64,000 bases of DNA from Tepidiforma thermophila. Its GTDB lineage: Bacteria; Chloroflexota; Dehalococcoidia; Tepidiformales; Tepidiformaceae. Both the position numbers and the translations under genes were made by a program. The first letter of the stretch is position 1. Every line of letters starts with the position of its first letter. The stretch spans positions 2,356,001 to 2,420,000 of the forward strand of contig NZ_PDJQ01000001.1 in assembly GCF_002563855.1 (NCBI RefSeq), read 5' to 3'. Positions 54,391 through 62,089 of this stretch are shown one piece after another. The notes below the pieces were generated by a model. That model ran no database searches, was not told the origin of the DNA, and worked only from the letters and a program-made list of their open reading frames with translations.

Positions 54391-55079
54391 CGGCGGCGGC
54401 TGGCAGCATCGCAGAGCGAGTCGCGGCGGTGCGCGAGCGGATCGCCGGGGCCTGTGCCCGGGCCGGGCGAAACCCGGCATCGGTGCGGCTGGTCGCGGTG
54501 AGCAAGACCTTCGGGCCGGAAACGGTGGCGGAGGCGCTCGCGGCGGGCATCCACGAATTCGGCGAGAACCGGGTGCAGGAGGCGCTGGCCAAGGTCCCGG
54601 CGGTGGCGGAGCTGGCGGCGCAGCGGGGGCTCCCGGTGCCGACGTGGCACCTGGTGGGGCACCTCCAGACGAACAAGGCGCGGGCCGCTGCGGGGGCCTT
54701 TGCTATACTCCACGGCATCGATTCGACCCGGCTCCTCCAGGTGCTCGACCGTGCTGCAGCGGCCCCTGTGCGGGTGCTGCTGGAGGTGAATGTCGCCGGC
54801 GAGCCGAGCAAGTTCGGATTCGCGCCGGAGGACGTAGCCGGCGCCGTGGCGCTGGCGCAGACCCTCCCGCACATCGAAGTGGCCGGGTTGATGACCGTCG
54901 CGCCGCGGGCGGATGACCCCGAGGACGTGCGGCCGGTGTTCCGGCGGCTGGCGAAGCTGGCCCGGGGCCTGGGCCTGCCCGAGCTGTCGATGGGCATGAC
55001 CGAGGATTTTGAGGTCGCCATTGAGGAAGGGGCCACCATGGTGCGGATCGGCCGGGCGATATTTGGAGAACGCGGATGA
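54387..55079 (+). CDS. yggS: PLP homeostasis protein, YggS/YlmE family
   Basis: This 230-residue protein has the alanine-racemase-like TIM barrel that binds pyridoxal phosphate but has no known catalysis. The PLP Lys is in VRLVAVSKTFGPE; EFGENRVQEALAK, WHLVGHLQTNKAR and LSMGMTEDFEVAIEEGATMV followed by RIGRAIFG are family signatures. It controls PLP and amino-acid balance. It overlaps both neighbours by four bases (ATGA), and the yggS-proC-yggT order is the classic ylm arrangement near division genes. Confidence 0.93.
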   Translation: MTAAAGSIAERVAAVRERIAGACARAGRNPASVRLVAVSKTFGPETVAEALAAGIHEFGENRVQEALAKVPAVAELAAQRGLPVPTWHLVGHLQTNKARAAAGAFAILHGIDSTRLLQVLDRAAAAPVRVLLEVNVAGEPSKFGFAPEDVAGAVALAQTLPHIEVAGLMTVAPRADDPEDVRPVFRRLAKLARGLGLPELSMGMTEDFEVAIEEGATMVRIGRAIFGERG

Positions 55080-55867
55080 AGGTCGCAATCGTCGGCGGCG
55101 GCGTGATGGGCGAGGCGATCCTCGCCGGGGCGCTCGACCGGGGCGTGTTCGAGCCGCAGGATGTCACGGTCATCGAGAAGGTCGATGCGCGCCGGACGCA
55201 GTTACGGGCGGCCTACGGCGTGGAGGCCACGGCCGAGTTCGGGCCGATGGGCGATGCCGGGCTCGTGGTGCTGGCGGTGAAGCCGCAGGAGCTGGCGACG
55301 GTGAAGGGGCGGGTGCGCCCGGGTGCGCTGATCCTGTCGATTATGGCCGGGGTGCGGATCGCGACCATCCAGGAGGCGTTCGACCACCCGTTTGTGGTGC
55401 GGGCGATGCCGAACACGCCGGCGGCGATTCGGGCCGGGATGACTGCGTGGACGGCGGCGCCGACGGTGACGGTGGAGCAGCGGAGCATTGCGCGGCGGCT
55501 GCTGGGGGCCATCGGGCGGGAGCTGTACGTCGACGACGAGCGGAAGATTGACATGGCGACGGCCGTCAGCGGCAGCGGGCCGGCCTATGTGTTCCTGTTC
55601 ATCGAGGCGCTGATCGAAGGGGCGGTGAACGTTGGGCTGCCGCGAGCGCAGGCGGAGGAGCTGGTGGTCCAAACGGTCGTGGGCTCGGCGCAGTATCTCC
55701 AGGAGAGCGGGAAGAGCGCCGCTGAGCTCCGGGCGATGGTGACGTCGCCGGCGGGGACGACCGCGGCGGGGCTGCTCGAGATGGAGCGCGCGGCGCTCAG
55801 GGCGGCGATTATCGAGGGCGTCCGGGCGGCGTACGCCCGGGCGGTCGAGCTGGGCGGGCCGGCATGA
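55076..55867 (+). CDS. proC: Pyrroline-5-carboxylate reductase
   Basis: The enzyme reduces pyrroline-5-carboxylate to proline with NAD(P)H. The 263-residue protein begins VAIVGGGVMGEAILAG (Rossmann fold) and carries VVLAVKPQELATVKGRVRPG, VRAMPNTPAAIRAGMTAW and the C-terminal signature VTSPAGTTAAGLLEMERAAL. ATG 55076 overlaps yggS; the stop overlaps yggT. Normal length, no missing parts. Confidence 0.95.
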   Translation: MKVAIVGGGVMGEAILAGALDRGVFEPQDVTVIEKVDARRTQLRAAYGVEATAEFGPMGDAGLVVLAVKPQELATVKGRVRPGALILSIMAGVRIATIQEAFDHPFVVRAMPNTPAAIRAGMTAWTAAPTVTVEQRSIARRLLGAIGRELYVDDERKIDMATAVSGSGPAYVFLFIEALIEGAVNVGLPRAQAEELVVQTVVGSAQYLQESGKSAAELRAMVTSPAGTTAAGLLEMERAALRAAIIEGVRAAYARAVELGGPA

Positions 55868-56124
55868 ACGACACTGTGGCGTCGCTGTTCACGCTGTTCC
55901 TGTGGCTGCTGATCCTGGCGGTCTTCCTGCGGTCGCTGTTGAGCTGGTTTCCCATTAGCCAGGAGAACGAGGCAGCCCGGCTGCTGTACCGCATCACCGA
56001 GCCGCTGCTGGAGCCGGTGCGCCGGGTGCTGCCACGGACCGGGATAATCGATTTCTCGGGCATGGTGGTCATCATCCTGCTCTACGTGATGATCGAAGTG
56101 GTCCGGCGCGCGGCTGCCCAGTAA
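55864..56124 (+). CDS. yggT: YggT family membrane protein (first copy)
   Basis: This 86-residue protein of the YggT/YlmG family has one hydrophobic segment at each end, LFTLFLWLLILAVFLRSLLS and MVVIILLYVMIEVVRRA, around the family core SWFPISQENEAARLLYRITE followed by PLLEPVRRVLP. It overlaps proC by four bases. YlmG-type proteins influence cell or plastid division and nucleoid arrangement. A second, similar copy follows 68 bp downstream. Confidence 0.9.
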   Translation: MNDTVASLFTLFLWLLILAVFLRSLLSWFPISQENEAARLLYRITEPLLEPVRRVLPRTGIIDFSGMVVIILLYVMIEVVRRAAAQ

Positions 56125-56192
56125 GGGCTCCTGACGGGGGCCGATGCTGCCGATCTGCTAAGCTGAAGGGAGCGACGCCGGGAGGACGAGCC

Positions 56193-56456
56193 ATCAATCC
56201 GTATGTTGCCCAGCTGACGTTTACCTTCCTGAACATCCTGACCTGGGCGATTATCGCGCGGGCATTGTTGAGCTGGCTGCCGATCGACCAGTCGAGTCCG
56301 CTGTATCAGCTGCTGTTCCGCGTGACGGAGCCGATCATCGACCCGTTCCGGCGGGTGATCCCGCGGGCGGGCATGATCGACCTCTCGCCGATGATGGCGA
56401 TCCTCGCGCTGCTGGTGATGCAGCAGCTGGTCGCCATGCTGGTGGTACCGGCGTAG
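56193..56456 (+). CDS. YggT family membrane protein (second copy), apparent ATC start
   Basis: This 87-residue paralogue of the preceding gene shows SWLPIDQSSPLYQLLFRVTE then PIIDPFRRVIPRAGMIDLSP. Counting back from the Pro of SW(F/L)P, both copies have exactly 30 residues, which puts the start at ATC 56193, six bases after GGGAGGA. No ATG, GTG or TTG is nearby in frame until TTG 56265, which would remove the first membrane helix (FTFLNILTWAIIARALL). The ATC may be a genuine rare start codon or a sequence error for ATG. Confidence 0.75.
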   Translation: MNPYVAQLTFTFLNILTWAIIARALLSWLPIDQSSPLYQLLFRVTEPIIDPFRRVIPRAGMIDLSPMMAILALLVMQQLVAMLVVPA

Positions 56457-56523
56457 GCGCCGACGGCGGCCTGTGCCGGCCCGGTCACTCGATCCAGCAC
56501 CGCCGGGATGTGACACTGGGCGT

Positions 56524-57444
56524 GTGAGCAGCGCGGTCGTTGCGGAGGGTGTCCGGCGGCAATACGGTGAGCGGGTCGCCCTGGACGGTTTTTCGCTTGA
56601 AGTACCGGAGGGGAGCGTGTTCGGGGTGCTCGGCCCAAATGGGAGCGGCAAGAGCACCTTTCTCGCGCTGGTTGCCGGCGCTGAACGGCCGCCGGAGGGC
56701 TCGCTGACGATCCTCGGGGGGCCGCCGACGCGCAGCGTGCGCGCCCGGATCGGCACCGTGTTCCAGGAGAACGCATCGGACCCGCTGATGACGCCGCTGG
56801 AGTACCTGCTCTTCGCCGCGGGGCTGTTCGGGGTGACCGGGCGGGCGGCGCGGGAGCGGTCGGCGGACCTGCTCGAGCGATTTGGGCTTGCAGCGCGGGC
56901 GAACGACCCGATTTCGACCCTCTCGGGCGGAATGCGGCGGCGGCTGGAGGTTGCGCGGGCGTTGCTGCACCGACCTGCGCTGCTGCTGCTGGATGAGCCG
57001 ACGACCGGCGTGGACCCGGAGGAGCGGAAACTGCTCTGGGAGACGGTGCTGGCGGAGCGGGGCGGTGCGACGGTGCTGCTGGCGACCAACGACCTTCACG
57101 AGGCTGACGCGGTGTGCGACCTGGTGGCGTTCGTCCAGGCGGGGCGGGTCGTGGCGACGGGCTCGCCGGCTGAGCTGAAGCGGAACTTGCGGAAGCAGAC
57201 GGTGCGGGTCGAGCTGCACAGCGCGAGCAGCGAGGTCGAGGCGCGGATTGCGGAGCTGGCCGGGGCCGACAACGTGGCTGCAGCGAACGGCGAGCTGCTG
57301 CTTACGACGGATGACGCTCCGGCGCTGGCCGCCCAGCTGCTCGCAGCGGTCGGTACGGCGATCCGCGGCCTGCGCATTGACGAAGCCTCGCTCGAGGACG
57401 CGTATTTCCAGTTCGTGCAGCGACGCATGGAGGCCGTGCGATGA
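56524..57444 (+). CDS. ABC transporter ATP-binding protein
   Basis: This 306-residue ATPase has Walker A in VLGPNGSGKSTFLALVAG, the signature in STLSGGMRRRLEVARALL, Walker B in ALLLLDEPTTGVDPEE and a switch His replaced by Asn in VLLATNDLHEADAV (usually H). The C-terminal part (about 215-306) resembles the regulatory domain of DrrA-type exporters. GTG 56524 starts at VSSAVVAEGV. The stop overlaps the permease start (ATGAG), so the pair makes an ABC-2 exporter of unknown substrate. Confidence 0.9.
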   Translation: MSSAVVAEGVRRQYGERVALDGFSLEVPEGSVFGVLGPNGSGKSTFLALVAGAERPPEGSLTILGGPPTRSVRARIGTVFQENASDPLMTPLEYLLFAAGLFGVTGRAARERSADLLERFGLAARANDPISTLSGGMRRRLEVARALLHRPALLLLDEPTTGVDPEERKLLWETVLAERGGATVLLATNDLHEADAVCDLVAFVQAGRVVATGSPAELKRNLRKQTVRVELHSASSEVEARIAELAGADNVAAANGELLLTTDDAPALAAQLLAAVGTAIRGLRIDEASLEDAYFQFVQRRMEAVR

Positions 57445-58295
57445 GCCAAACAACGTCAGCCGCGGCAGGGGCGGCGGTGCGCCCGGCGGCGCGGGGCAGC
57501 GGCGCGATGGACGGCGCCCGGGTGGCGGCAGCGATCGCGCTCCGGGACCTGCGGGCGGTGGCGCGGGCGCGGTCGCAGCTGTACTCCTCGGTGCTGACGC
57601 CGCTGATGCTGCTGGTGTTTCTTGGGAACGGGGTGTCGCAGGGGCTGGAGCCGTCGCGGCTGCCGGCCGGCGACTTCACCGCCTACCTGGTCGCGGGGAC
57701 GGTGGTGATGACATCGGTATTCTCTTCGACGTTTTCGTCGGCGTCGTATTACCGGGACCGGGACAGCGGATTCCTCCGTCTGCTGCTTTCGAGCCCGCAC
57801 GACCCGCGGACGGTGCTGTTGGGGAAGTCGCTAGCGGCGCTGCTGATCGGCGCGGCCCAGGCGTTCCTGGTGCTGGCGGTGGCGGCCCCGTTCGTCGATT
57901 TCGGCTGGCAGCACGGGATGGCCGCAGGATTTGGGCTGGCACTGCTGACGGTGGTGCTGCTGAACCTGATGCTGACCGGGCTGGCGCAGGCGCTGGCGAC
58001 CCGGGTGCACTCGATGCAGGGGTTTCACCTGGTTATGAACCTGGCGCTCTTTCCGCTGCTGTTTTTCTCGGGGGCGTTCTTCCCGGTCGATGGGCTGCCG
58101 GCCTGGATGAAGGTGCTGGCGTACGTGAACCCGCTGACCTACGCGGTCGATGCGCTGCAGCTGGCCACGTATGCGACCGGGAGCGAGGGGTTCATCGGGT
58201 ACGGCGTGGATTTTGCGGTGCTGGCCGTGCTTGGTGCGGCAGTGTACGCGCTGGGCTTCAGCCGGCTGCCGACGCTGACCTGGTCGGGGCAGTAG
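57441..58295 (+). CDS. ABC-2 type transporter permease
   Basis: This 284-residue membrane protein has six hydrophobic segments (for example LTPLMLLVFLGNGVSQGL, LVAGTVVMTSVFSSTFSSAS and LVMNLALFPLLFFSGAFFPV) and the ABC-2 signature NLALFPLLFFSGAFFPVDGL followed by PAWMKVLAYVNPLTYAVDAL. It belongs to the DrrB/NodJ-like group that exports drugs, lipids or polysaccharide. ATG 57441 overlaps the ATPase stop. Its short N-terminal Ala-rich tail is unusual but unimportant. A hairpin follows, between it and rplT. Confidence 0.9.
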   Translation: MSQTTSAAAGAAVRPAARGSGAMDGARVAAAIALRDLRAVARARSQLYSSVLTPLMLLVFLGNGVSQGLEPSRLPAGDFTAYLVAGTVVMTSVFSSTFSSASYYRDRDSGFLRLLLSSPHDPRTVLLGKSLAALLIGAAQAFLVLAVAAPFVDFGWQHGMAAGFGLALLTVVLLNLMLTGLAQALATRVHSMQGFHLVMNLALFPLLFFSGAFFPVDGLPAWMKVLAYVNPLTYAVDALQLATYATGSEGFIGYGVDFAVLAVLGAAVYALGFSRLPTLTWSGQ

Positions 58296-58339
58296 CGCAG
58301 GGAGCAGCGGGGCCCTAGCGGCGGTGAAGCATACGAAAC

Positions 58340-58366
58340 GGGGCGGCGCCGGAATGGCGCCGCCCC
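58340..58366. terminator. Hairpin between the ABC exporter and rplT
   Basis: GGGGCGGCGCC / GGCGCCGCCCC with a 5-base loop; on the minus strand it is followed by GTTTCG. It probably ends both converging transcripts. Confidence 0.55.
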
Positions 58367-58388
58367 GCAGTTGCTGCGGCCGGGAGAG

Positions 58389-58748
58389 TCAGGTTGCGAG
58401 TGCCGCGCGGGCCTTCTCGGCGAGCTGCGAGAAGGCGTCGGGCCGGGTGACCGCGAGGTCGGCGAGGACCTTGCGATCGAGCTCGATGCCGGCTTTTTTG
58501 AGGCCGTTGATGAAGCGGCTGTAGCTGAGGCCGTTGAGGCGGGCTGCTGCGTTGATGCGGACGATCCAGAGCTCGCGGAAGTCGCCCTTGCGGTCGCGCC
58601 GGTTTTCGTAGCTGTAGCGCAGCGCGTGGAGCATGCTCTCGTTGGCGCGGCGGAAGAGCCGGTGGCGCTGACCGGCGTGACCCTTCGTGAGGGCGAGGAC
58701 CTTTTTATGTCGGCGGTGGGCGGTGACGCCCCGCTTGACGCGGCTCAT
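58389..58748 (-). CDS. rplT: 50S ribosomal protein L20
   Basis: This 119-residue protein assembles early on 23S r[43 protein letters not shown] and [20 protein letters not shown] are highly conserved L20 segments. It is last in the infC-rpmI-rplT operon on the minus strand. L20 can repress its own operon in other bacteria; no leader mimic was identified. Confidence 0.97.
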   Translation of the reverse strand: MSRVKRGVTAHRRHKKVLALTKGHAGQRHRLFRRANESMLHALRYSYENRRDRKGDFRELWIVRINAAARLNGLSYSRFINGLKKAGIELDRKVLADLAVTRPDAFSQLAEKARAALAT

Positions 58749-58768
58749 GCGGTGCCTCCTGGGTTAGC

Positions 58769-58969
58769 TCAGCCCTGACCGGCCAGGAGCCGGCGAACGA
58801 GCTTCGTGTGGGATGGCGCGACCTCGACCGTGCGACTGTACAGCGCATTGACGGCCGTCCGCTTCTTGCGGCGGAAGTTGTTGCGGCTGCCGTACATCCG
58901 CATGATCTTGCCGCCGCCGGTTACGCGGAAGCGTGCGGCGGCGCCTTTGTGCGTCTTGAGCTTGGGCAT
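58769..58969 (-). CDS. rpmI: 50S ribosomal protein L35
   Basis: This 66-residue ribosomal protein begins PKLKTHKGAAARFRVTGGGK and contains SRNNFRRKKRTAVNALYS. It lies 3 bases after infC and 20 bases before rplT, in the classic operon order. Confidence 0.97.
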   Translation of the reverse strand: MPKLKTHKGAAARFRVTGGGKIMRMYGSRNNFRRKKRTAVNALYSRTVEVAPSHTKLVRRLLAGQG

Positions 58970-58972
58970 CGG

Positions 58973-59680
58973 TTACTCCTCTTCGGCGTCGTCGCCGTCG
59001 TCGTCATCGCTGTTGATGTCGTCGTCGCCGACGACGGGTGCTGCTGCGGCAGCGGCGGCTATGGCCTCGTCCTCCTCCTCGGCGGCCGATGCCTCGGCCT
59101 GCTTTTGCGCGGAGGCCTTGGCCAGGGCGGCCAGCTTTTTCTTATCGGGGGCGAGGATGACCGTCATGTGACGGCCTTCGAGCATGGCTTCCTTCTCGAC
59201 GAGGGCGATGTGCTCAAGGCTTTTGACCACCCGGTCGAGCAGGGCCTTGCCGATCTGGGGGTGGGTAATTTCACGGCCACGGAACATGACCGTGATCTTG
59301 ACCTTGTCCCCTTCTTTCAGGAGCTTGGCCGCAGTCCGCGTTTTGAAGTCGATGTCGTGATCGTCGATCTTCGGTTTCATGCGGACTTCGCGCAGCTGGA
59401 CATTCGCCTGGTGCTTGCGGGCCTCGCGCTCTTTCTTCGATTGTTCGTATTTGTAGCGGCCGAAATCCATGAGCCGCGCGACAGGCGGGCTGGCCTGGGC
59501 TGCGACCTCGACGAGGTCGACGTCGCGCTGCCGCGCCATGGCGAGCGCCTCGGACGTTTTGACGATGCCGATCTGGCGCCCTTCTTCGTCGATGAGCCGG
59601 ACTTCGGGAACGCGGATGCGTTCGTTGATCCGGGGCTCCGGCGGTGCCGGCCGTGGTGGAACCTTAGGTCGTCTCCTCAA
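58973..59680 (-). CDS. infC: Translation initiation factor IF-3 with acidic tail
   Basis: IF-3 splits the 70S ribosome and checks start codons. The N-domain starts PRINERIRVPEVRLIDEEGR, the linker and C-domain have LMDFGRYKYEQSKKEREARK, QLREVRMKPKIDDHDIDFKT and EGDKVKITVMFRGREITHPQ. Beyond about residue 195 there is an Ala/Asp/Glu tail (EEDEAIAAAAAA, DDDDGDDAEEE) absent from most IF-3. The start has no ATG: TTG 59680, with ATT directly before it at 59683, in frame after GGGGAG. E. coli infC uses ATT for autoregulation. Confidence 0.94.
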   Translation of the reverse strand: MRRRPKVPPRPAPPEPRINERIRVPEVRLIDEEGRQIGIVKTSEALAMARQRDVDLVEVAAQASPPVARLMDFGRYKYEQSKKEREARKHQANVQLREVRMKPKIDDHDIDFKTRTAAKLLKEGDKVKITVMFRGREITHPQIGKALLDRVVKSLEHIALVEKEAMLEGRHMTVILAPDKKKLAALAKASAQKQAEASAAEEEDEAIAAAAAAAPVVGDDDINSDDDDGDDAEEE

Positions 59681-59763
59681 AATGCTCCCCGTAAGAGATT
59701 CGGACAGCTTCTCATCCTAGCAAGGGCGGCGTGTTCTGTATATCCGGTAACGATGCAGGGGCC

Positions 59764-59769
59764 TAGGAT
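59764..59769 (+). promoter_or_regulatory. -10 element before galU
   Basis: TAGGAT lies nine bases before ATG 59779, leaving only a few leader bases. No convincing -35. Confidence 0.3.
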
Positions 59770-59778
59770 CGAGGGCGT

Positions 59779-60669
59779 ATGGTGCAGCCGGTTACCACGG
59801 CAGTCATCCTCGCGGCTGGGCTGGGGACGCGGATGCTCCCGGCGACGAAGGCGGTGCCGAAGGAGATGCTTCCGCTGGTGGACCGGCCGCTCATCGACTG
59901 GTGCGTCGACGAGGCGGTTGCGGCGGGGATTACGCGGATTGTGTTCGTGATTGCGGAGGGGAAGGAGTCGATCCTGGAGCACTTCCGCGCGGGGGCGCGG
60001 GTGGAGACGGCGCTGCGGGAGACAGGGAACCAGGCGCTGGCAGATTCGCTGGCGGCGATCGCGGCGAAGGCGGAGTTCCATGCGGTGTACCAGCCGAAGC
60101 AGCTGGGCATCGCCCATGCGGTGGCGTGCGCCCGGGAGTTCGTTGAGGGACAGCCGTTCGCGCTGCTCTTCCCGGATGACGTCATTCTCGGACGGCAGTC
60201 GTGCACGGCGCAGCTGGTGGAGGCGTACGCCGCGACGGGGGGGACGGTGATCGCGGTGGAGCAGGTGGCCGACGCGGACGTGCCGCAGTACGGGATTGTG
60301 GACCCCGCGGATGACGGGAACCCTGCGCGGCTGCGGCGGGTCGTTGAGAAGCCGCGGCTGGAGGAGGCGCCCTCGCGGCTGGGCATCGTGGGGCGGTACG
60401 TGCTTTCGGAGACGATTCTCGCGCACATCGATGCGACGCCGCCGGGGAAGAACGGCGAACTGCAGATTACCGATGCGATTGCCCGGCAGATTGCAGCGGG
60501 CGAGCCGGTTTCGGCGCTGCGGTTCGAGGGCCGGCGGTACGATACGGGGCGGCCCCTGGGGTATATCGTCGCGAATGTTGCTGCCGCGCTCGCGCGGCCG
60601 GAGCTGGCGGGGCCGCTGCGGGAACGACTGGCGCCGCTGCTGAACGAGGAGGAGCCGTGCGCATCCTGA
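59779..60669 (+). CDS. galU: UTP-glucose-1-phosphate uridylyltransferase
   Basis: The enzyme makes UDP-glucose for glycosylation and envelope sugars. The 296-residue protein begins AVILAAGLGTRMLPATKAVP (nucleotide-binding), then KEMLPLVDRPLIDWCVDEAV, and has LLFPDDVILG and GVVDP-like YGIVDPADDG. The acceptor-side Glu/Lys is in RVVEKPRLEEAPS. ATG 59779 follows a TAGGAT box. It overlaps the next gene by 13 bases. UDP-glucose made here could serve the GT2 of the carotenoid operon, but that is inference. Confidence 0.94.
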   Translation: MVQPVTTAVILAAGLGTRMLPATKAVPKEMLPLVDRPLIDWCVDEAVAAGITRIVFVIAEGKESILEHFRAGARVETALRETGNQALADSLAAIAAKAEFHAVYQPKQLGIAHAVACAREFVEGQPFALLFPDDVILGRQSCTAQLVEAYAATGGTVIAVEQVADADVPQYGIVDPADDGNPARLRRVVEKPRLEEAPSRLGIVGRYVLSETILAHIDATPPGKNGELQITDAIARQIAAGEPVSALRFEGRRYDTGRPLGYIVANVAAALARPELAGPLRERLAPLLNEEEPCAS

Positions 60670-62015
60670 GCATTTCGTTCCCGCTGCCGAATGTGGCGAT
60701 CGACAACTACAACCCGCTGACGGCGCCGAATTACAACGACTACGACGCGCTGATTATCGACCCGGCGGGCATCGACCGGGTGGTGCGGGAGGTCATCGAG
60801 GAGGGGAAGGAGTTCGAGGCGTTTGACGGGCGCCCGGTGCTGAATGTGCCGGGTTCGGCCACGGTGGCCGGGATTGCCGAACAGCTCCGGCGGCGGCTGG
60901 AGGAGACGCGGCGGCTGCTGGAGGCCGGCGGACTGGTGGTGGTGCTGGCACGTCCGGATGCGTTCCAGGCCGGGGTGGTCGGCTTCGAAGGTTGTGACCG
61001 GTATCACTGGCTGCCGGCCCCGGGCGGGATGAGCTGGTCGACGCCCTGGCTGCGGGCGGGCGAAGGGAAGACGGTCCGGATCGCCGATGAGCACCATCCG
61101 ATGAGCGCGGTGCTGCGGGAGTTCCGGAGCGAGGTGGGCTGGCGGGCGTGGTTTGATGAGCGGCAGGCGGAGTTTCGGCGGCACGGGCGGCCGATTGCGC
61201 TCGGCGGCTCGGGCGTGCCGATAGCGGCGGATTTCGAGGTGCTGGGCGGACGCGTGGTGTTTATTCCCGCGATGTCAGAGGCGTACGGTACGCCCCGCAC
61301 AAACCTGGCGCAGGCGCTGGTCGATGCCTGTCGGCAGATGGCCGGCGTGGACACGGGGGCCGAGGCGCCGTACTGGGTGCGGTCGGTGGCGGTGCCGGGG
61401 CTCGAACAGGTAGAAGCGGAACTGGAGGAGGCGGCGGCGGCCGAGGCAGCGGCGCGGGAGCGGCTTGCGGCGGTGCGTGAGCGACATGATGCGCTGGCCC
61501 GCCACCGCGGCTTGCTCTGGAAGGACGGACCCGGCTACGGGGAGGCTGCCCGTGCGGCACTCCAGGCGCTGGGCTTTGCGGTGGTTTCGCGGCCGGGCGA
61601 GCCGCTGGCGGTCCAGAGCGAGGATGTGCTGGCGTTCGTGGAGCTGGAGAGCGCGAGCGGGCAGGTGGTGGAATGGCCGTACATCCGGCTGCAGCGGCGG
61701 ATCGAGGCGGAGCTGCTGGCCGGGCGGCCGGCGCCGCGGGGGCTGATCATCGCGAACGGGTACCGCGACCGGGAGCCGGAACAGCGAAGCGGCGAGCTCA
61801 GCGAGCCGCTCGTGCGCGCCTGCGAGAACTACCGGTACGCGCTGGTGACCGCCCGGACCCTGTTTGAACTGGTCCGCCGGGCGCTCGGGGGCGCGGACGA
61901 AGCAGCGCTCCTGGGCATGCGGAGGCGGCTGCTGAACGGCGCTGGGCTGCTCGAGGCGCCGAAGCTGCTGGGGCTGGAAGACGAGGAGGCGCCCGAAACG
62001 GGCCCGATTTTCTGA
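60657..62015 (+). CDS. Protein of unknown function with nuclease-like C-terminal domain
   Basis: This 452-residue protein is not a family I recognise. GTG 60657 overlaps galU. The N-terminal part (about 1-240) has Rossmann-like strands (ALIIDPAGIDRVV, LVVVLARPDAFQAG). A short Ala/Glu coiled coil follows (VEAELEEAAAAEAAARERLA). The C-terminal part (about 280-440) reads LAVQSEDVLAFVELESASGQ, then VVEWPYIRLQRRIEAEL and RGLIIANGYRDREPEQRSGE. That layout resembles the restriction-endonuclease-like fold seen in some archaeal and bacterial coiled-coil proteins. It may bind or cut nucleic acid. Confidence 0.55.
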   Translation: MRILSISFPLPNVAIDNYNPLTAPNYNDYDALIIDPAGIDRVVREVIEEGKEFEAFDGRPVLNVPGSATVAGIAEQLRRRLEETRRLLEAGGLVVVLARPDAFQAGVVGFEGCDRYHWLPAPGGMSWSTPWLRAGEGKTVRIADEHHPMSAVLREFRSEVGWRAWFDERQAEFRRHGRPIALGGSGVPIAADFEVLGGRVVFIPAMSEAYGTPRTNLAQALVDACRQMAGVDTGAEAPYWVRSVAVPGLEQVEAELEEAAAAEAAARERLAAVRERHDALARHRGLLWKDGPGYGEAARAALQALGFAVVSRPGEPLAVQSEDVLAFVELESASGQVVEWPYIRLQRRIEAELLAGRPAPRGLIIANGYRDREPEQRSGELSEPLVRACENYRYALVTARTLFELVRRALGGADEAALLGMRRRLLNGAGLLEAPKLLGLEDEEAPETGPIF

Positions 62016-62089
62016 CCGGTCGGACGCCGGCGTTACCCCGCCAGTGCCGTACGCTTCACCTGTCACGACTCTGACGCGGAGGTGCCTGT

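Noticed and set aside
51559-54480. 973-residue antisense open frame opposite nrdJ
   Set aside because: High-GC shadow of the nrdJ reading frame: rich in Arg/His/Leu/Pro, no domains, and it overlaps a highly conserved gene throughout.
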